Part shown: one piece after another, positions 26,873 through 29,669 of the stretch
How the letters are laid out: each line of letters starts with the position of its first letter
Numbering within the stretch: position 1 is the first letter of the stretch
IMG/VR virus record: IMGVR_UViG_3300012926_000015
Span: 1-29,669 of that record
From: a virus
Direction: 5' to 3' (one strand)
Length of the DNA: 29,669 bases
Position numbers and translations under genes: made by a program
The notes under the pieces: model-generated
What the model was told of the DNA's origin: nothing
The model's input: only the letters and a program-made list of their open reading frames with translations
Databases searched by the model: none

Positions 26873-27949
26873 ATGAACCACAACGACTTCAGCCACCTCA
26901 ACCAGATCGTCTATATGGACTTCGGCAGCCATCTCTACGGCACGCACACGCCAACGTCCGACTTCGACTTCAAAGGGATACATATCCCCAGCGCTCAAGA
27001 AATCCTGCTGCAGCGTGTGCAGGAATCTGTCAGCAATCGGCAGTCGAAGCAGCCTGGCGAGAAGAACCTGCCTGGCCAGTCCGAATGCGAGTCCTACGCC
27101 CTATCTAAATTCCTCAAGATGGCCGCTGAGGGCCAGACGGTAGCGCTGGACATGCTGTTCGCTCCCAAAGCACACTGGGGCGTCTCTAGCCGCCTCTGGG
27201 AGGTCATCGTCAACAACCGTGAGAAGCTGCTGACGTCGCGCACAGCAGCATTCCTGGGCTACTGTCGTCGTCAAGTCAACAAGTATGGCATCAAGGGCAG
27301 CCGAGTCGAGGCCGCTGAACGCGCTATGTTACTCTTCTACGCACTATCCAAAGCCGATCACTACAACGACCCTATCAGTGAAATCGACCATTGGCTGCGC
27401 AGCAAAGGTACCTCAGAGCACTCCAGCGTCATCGAGCATCCGATCGGCCCAACTGGAGAGCTTGGATTGTTCTACGAGGTTTGTGGCCGCAAGATCGCTT
27501 ACAACACGCGCGTTAGTGACGCTTATAAAATCTGCGAGCGTATCTATAACGAGTACGGCCATCGTGCCCACCTCGCCAAGGACAACTCCGGCGTCGACTG
27601 GAAGGCTGTCTCGCACGCTGTCCGCGTCGGCTACCAAGCGATCGAGCTGCTAACAGATCACCACATAACGTTCCCGATCCCTCAAGCCCCTCAGGTAATT
27701 CGCATCAAGCTTGGCGAGATCCCGTTCGACACCTGCGCTCAGCTGATCGAGGAGCTCATGATCGCGGTCGAGCACGCTGCAGTCGGCAGCACTCTGCCCG
27801 AGGAGCCCGACCACCAGTTCATTCAGGACCTGATCCTCAGCTCGAACATGCTGGCCGTGCTGAACGCTGGCGAACCTGACCTGGCCCACGCGATCTACGG
27901 CGACGACTGGCCGACAGTCGCACAAGCCGAGTACGACGAGAGCTATTAG
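26873..27949 (+). CDS. Predicted nucleotidyltransferase (COG3541 / YcgL type)
   Basis: 358 aa. FGSHLYGTHTPTSDFDFKGI at about 17-36 is the diagnostic pol-beta-fold motif GS-x10-DxD (G18, S19, D30, D32), which holds metal and NTP. SKFLKMAAEGQTVALDMLF is the second conserved region of this family, and KYGIKGSRVEAAERAMLLF a third. Family members are frequent in large phages and are thought to transfer nucleotides, but substrates are not established. Adjacent to a Pnkp homologue, it may act on broken RNA or DNA ends. ATG 26873 follows the previous stop by two bases; the longer frame is a shadow. A strong terminator lies 29 bases after the stop. Confidence 0.9.
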   Translation: MNHNDFSHLNQIVYMDFGSHLYGTHTPTSDFDFKGIHIPSAQEILLQRVQESVSNRQSKQPGEKNLPGQSECESYALSKFLKMAAEGQTVALDMLFAPKAHWGVSSRLWEVIVNNREKLLTSRTAAFLGYCRRQVNKYGIKGSRVEAAERAMLLFYALSKADHYNDPISEIDHWLRSKGTSEHSSVIEHPIGPTGELGLFYEVCGRKIAYNTRVSDAYKICERIYNEYGHRAHLAKDNSGVDWKAVSHAVRVGYQAIELLTDHHITFPIPQAPQVIRIKLGEIPFDTCAQLIEELMIAVEHAAVGSTLPEEPDHQFIQDLILSSNMLAVLNAGEPDLAHAIYGDDWPTVAQAEYDESY

Positions 27950-27978
27950 TCAGCTCGTCAGCTCGCTAACACGCACAA

Positions 27979-28013
27979 CAAAGCCCAGCAGCTCCCAATC
28001 CTGCTGGGCTTTG
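27979..28013. terminator. Bidirectional intrinsic terminator
   Basis: A perfect 13-bp stem, 27979-27991 (CAAAGCCCAGCAG) with 28001-28013 (CTGCTGGGCTTTG), 9-base loop. A/T ends on both sides give short U-runs in either direction. It lies between convergent genes ending at 27949 and 28042. Confidence 0.88.
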
Positions 28014-28041
28014 TCTGGTACAAGGTGCTACTGCTACTAGC

Positions 28042-28617
28042 TTAGCTCGTCTGGGTTATGACGAACGAAGCCACAACACCACCAGCAGCCAGGAACGGCA
28101 CCGGCGTGCTGCCCGTCGGCGTAGTTCCGTCCGCCAGCACAGCGCTCACCGTCAGCGTAAACGTAGTTCCCGTTGGCGCAGTTGGCAGCGTGGTAATACT
28201 CGCCGATAGACCATCTGCAGCAACTACAACCGGAGCATTTACCGGATCACTCGATACAGCCGTGGGGATAATTCCCGCAGGCAGAGCAATCGCAGTACCG
28301 TCGGCCTCAACTGGAGTGAACAGAAAAGTTCCAGTTGCGCCGGCTACAATACCAATAACAGGGGCTTGAATAGGCATGGTCGTATCTCCTTCAGGGTTAG
28401 GGATCTGGGTGATCACGAAATGATGGACCTCGTTGGTCGGCGGCGTAGCAACTAATTCCTGATAGATCTTAGTCAGCACGGCCAGCGATTTGGCTTGGAG
28501 CTCCAACGACCTCTCCAACAGCTTCTCAATCTCACGTAGCTGACGATCGGCAACGAAGATCCACATACTGAATAAGACGAGGATAGCAACCGGTACGATG
28601 CACGCTAAAGTGAACAT
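28042..28617 (-). CDS. Membrane-anchored Ig-like protein with internal start
   Basis: 191 aa. One transmembrane helix at 4-23 (LACIVPVAILVLFSMWIFVA), a coiled coil at 25-55 (REIEKLLERSLELQAKSLAV), a linker, then from about residue 81 a beta-sandwich-like domain of roughly 110 residues (GATGTFLFTPVEADGTAIAL, GLSASITTLPTAPTGTTFTL) that resembles bacterial Ig-like domains on phage structural proteins. An AAGGAG (plus 28386-28391) stands eight bases before an internal ATG at 28377, so the Ig-like domain could also be made alone (111 aa). The segment before that start, VHHFVITQIPNPEG, resembles the protein's end, VVASFVITQTS. Last gene before the terminator. Confidence 0.75.
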   Translation of the reverse strand: MFTLACIVPVAILVLFSMWIFVADRQLREIEKLLERSLELQAKSLAVLTKIYQELVATPPTNEVHHFVITQIPNPEGDTTMPIQAPVIGIVAGATGTFLFTPVEADGTAIALPAGIIPTAVSSDPVNAPVVVAADGLSASITTLPTAPTGTTFTLTVSAVLADGTTPTGSTPVPFLAAGGVVASFVITQTS

Positions 28618-28650
28618 TTAGAGAATAATCCTCATGGAAGGCTCTCCAAC

Positions 28651-29013
28651 TCACATGATGATGGCATATGCTATAGGGTCTAGAATCTCATCGTAAGGTT
28701 CAACTACACGCTGTACGTACGTGCAAATAGGACAGCATATCAACGCACAGGATAGCTGCGTGATGTAATCGAATTCCTTATAGATCTTCCAGAATTTGAC
28801 TGAGTGCAGACAACCCGGCGGCCACCACGGCTGATACTCGTTAATGACTTCGCCGATCACAGGGTACTCGACCCAGGGCTGAGCGTTCTGCTGGCTAGGG
28901 AACACTTGAGTCCCGACTCCACCGGGCTGGGTGAAGAACGGTAGACCGCTGACTAGCCCGCCCTGGTACATCGCACCCAACGTCCAGCGATTTGTACCAA
29001 CGATAGGCGGCAT
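28651..29013 (-). CDS. Conserved phage-type hypothetical protein, Cys- and Trp-rich
   Basis: 120 aa from ATG 29013; GAGGAG (plus 29020-29025) is six bases upstream, favouring it over the TTG before. The N-terminal half is Gly/Pro-rich. YQPWWPPGCLHSVKFWKIYK and SCALICCPICTYVQRVVEPY, with an ending DEILDPIAYAIIM, match my memory of uncharacterised phage proteins with a 'LHSVKFWKIYKE' core and a CxxCxxCx cluster. The cysteines may bind metal. No role is known. 30 bases separate it from the gene below. Confidence 0.75.
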   Translation of the reverse strand: MPPIVGTNRWTLGAMYQGGLVSGLPFFTQPGGVGTQVFPSQQNAQPWVEYPVIGEVINEYQPWWPPGCLHSVKFWKIYKEFDYITQLSCALICCPICTYVQRVVEPYDEILDPIAYAIIM

Positions 29014-29048
29014 CAACAGCTCCTCAGTCCTCAGTCCTTAGCCTAAGC

Positions 29049-29285
29049 CTAGCATTGATCGCCATACTTACGAAGTAATTTCCAGGCCAAGGCAGGCCCG
29101 CGATATAACTTCCCTGACGGACTCTGCCAGACAGTTCTTCCATGCTCCCCAGGCTGCTTCCAACCAGCAGCTCTCAACTCAGCCCGCGCCGCCACCGAAT
29201 CGAACTCAGGCCAGGGCTCATGCACGGACCTCGCCGCCACATCCTTGATCGCCACCGGCCCCCGTTTCATCTTAGTTATCGGCAT
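29049..29285 (-). CDS. Small hypothetical protein
   Basis: 78 aa from ATG 29285, seven bases after the stop of the RHH gene; the longer frame to 29324 would overlap that gene and lacks support. Motifs such as ELRAAGWKQPGEHGRTVWQS followed by PSGKLYRGPALAWKLL suggest a small alpha/beta unit of the form 'GWxxxxxxxxxWxxPxGxxxxxxxAxxxL', seen in DNA-reading domains. Function unknown. Confidence 0.62.
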   Translation of the reverse strand: MPITKMKRGPVAIKDVAARSVHEPWPEFDSVAARAELRAAGWKQPGEHGRTVWQSPSGKLYRGPALAWKLLRKYGDQC

Positions 29286-29292
29286 GGCTGAC

Positions 29293-29496
29293 CTAGATCC
29301 CGATATAACTACGCAGAGCATCATTCGCTACCTGCTGCAGCCACTCCTCCACGCCGATCCCCTGTGCCTGCGCCTGGTCCTCGACGGCCATTCTGATATC
29401 TAGGTCCAGGACAAAGCTCACGCGTCCCGTATGGTCGATCCTGGCGCGATCCTGCTTAGCTATAGTTGCTGTGCTGGAATGAACTGAAACTGGCAT
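29293..29496 (-). CDS. Ribbon-helix-helix-like DNA-binding protein
   Basis: 67 aa. GRVSFVLDLDIRMAVEDQAQ followed by AQGIGVEEWLQQVANDALRS has the strand, helix, turn (xxGI), helix pattern of CopG/Arc proteins: a dimer places its paired strands in the DNA major groove. The first 20 residues are a flexible arm. GGGAGGG on the minus strand (about 29506-29512) precedes the ATG. It is the first gene of the leftward operon and diverges from a gene at 29645, the usual place of an autoregulator, so it probably controls this divergent region. Confidence 0.72.
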   Translation of the reverse strand: MPVSVHSSTATIAKQDRARIDHTGRVSFVLDLDIRMAVEDQAQAQGIGVEEWLQQVANDALRSYIGI

Positions 29497-29546
29497 AAGA
29501 AAAAACCCTCCCTCAACTAGCTACACCTTACCATGTAAAATAAATG

Positions 29547-29575
29547 TTGACAAGCGTTGCCTATGGTGTAACACT
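29547..29575 (+). promoter_or_regulatory. Rightward TTGACA promoter (family member D)
   Basis: TTGACA at 29547-29552 and TAACAC at 29569-29574 (16-base spacer) or AACACT with 17. The -35 read on the other strand is TTGTCA, and 17 bases on stands TAAGGT, so a leftward promoter for the RHH gene may share the same box. Transcription right would have a leader of about 65 bases. Confidence 0.6.
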
Positions 29576-29644
29576 GTTGCCACTTCAACAATACCGCAAC
29601 TTGTATAGTCCAGTTCAACAGATCGTCAAAAGGAGCCTTACCTT

Positions 29645-29669
29645 ATGCTTGTAGCCCACCACACCACTG
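29645..29669 (+). CDS. 5' end of a gene leaving the window (partial)
   Basis: ATG 29645 preceded by AAAGGAG at 29628-29634 (spacing ten) and by promoter D. Only MLVAHHTT is visible, so no function can be given. Confidence 0.6.

Noticed and set aside
28058-28369. A 103-codon plus-strand frame opposite the Ig-like domain
   Set aside because: Val/Ala/Pro/Thr-only composition mirrors the opposite gene, which has a good domain structure and ribosome sites.

Overview
This window is part of a double-stranded DNA phage (or phage-derived) genome. The firmest evidence is a complete terminase large subunit at 4089-6296 with a candidate small subunit just upstream. Around it are HNH endonucleases, a T4-like polynucleotide kinase/phosphatase, a DUF932 protein, and dozens of tightly packed small ORFs joined by ATGA, TGATG or TAATG overlaps. 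I see no capsid, portal, tail, lysis, integrase or polymerase gene, no tRNA and no CRISPR array, so lifestyle cannot be judged. The host is not identifiable. Most genes use a GAGGAAG-type Shine-Dalgarno, but at least five genes without one carry a -10-like hexamer 6-7 bases before the ATG. This is the leaderless arrangement well known in Deinococcota and Actinobacteriota, and it suggests, without proving, a host that tolerates leaderless mRNA.

Layout. (1) 1-6296, plus strand: a GT2-like glycosyltransferase, an HNH/AP2 homing-type endonuclease whose C-terminal tail copies that of the glycosyltransferase, a half-length P-loop protein, three hypotheticals, candidate TerS, TerL. (2) 6297-7773: a structured intergenic region with a promoter and a roughly 80-nt folded leader, followed by two tandem pairs of small paralogues. 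(3) 7649-8993, minus strand: a RepL-like winged-helix protein and a zinc-finger HNH endonuclease, read leftward from an AT-rich divergent region. (4) 8994-9709: an unusual non-coding control region with potential G-quadruplexes on both strands, nested inverted repeats, a TTGACA promoter, one 53-aa gene and four GCACG motifs at an exact 10-bp period. (5) 9710-14843: separately spaced plus-strand genes (DUF932, a 325-aa protein, zinc-ribbon proteins), several preceded by a repeated leader module, with strong hairpins in two of the gaps. (6) 14840-24369: a long run of very small genes, many with zinc-finger cysteines or single membrane helices, interrupted by a minus-strand winged-helix gene at 23753-24109 that overlaps a plus gene antisense. 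(7) 24423-27949: a new transcription unit with a likely leaderless first gene, ending in the kinase/phosphatase, an exported coiled-coil protein, a zinc protein and a nucleotidyltransferase (a possible RNA/DNA end-repair group), closed by a strong bidirectional terminator. (8) 28042-29496, minus strand: a ribbon-helix-helix protein and three further genes. A divergent promoter and the first codons of another plus gene end the window.

Four promoters (about 9374, 17284, 24388, 29547) share TTGACAA and an ACACT-like -10, and three of them also share GTTG and TGGTG in the spacer, suggesting one early class. GC skew, counted by hand in sample lines, changes from G-rich on the left to C-rich on the right although most genes point the same way, with the change roughly between 9 and 13 kb.
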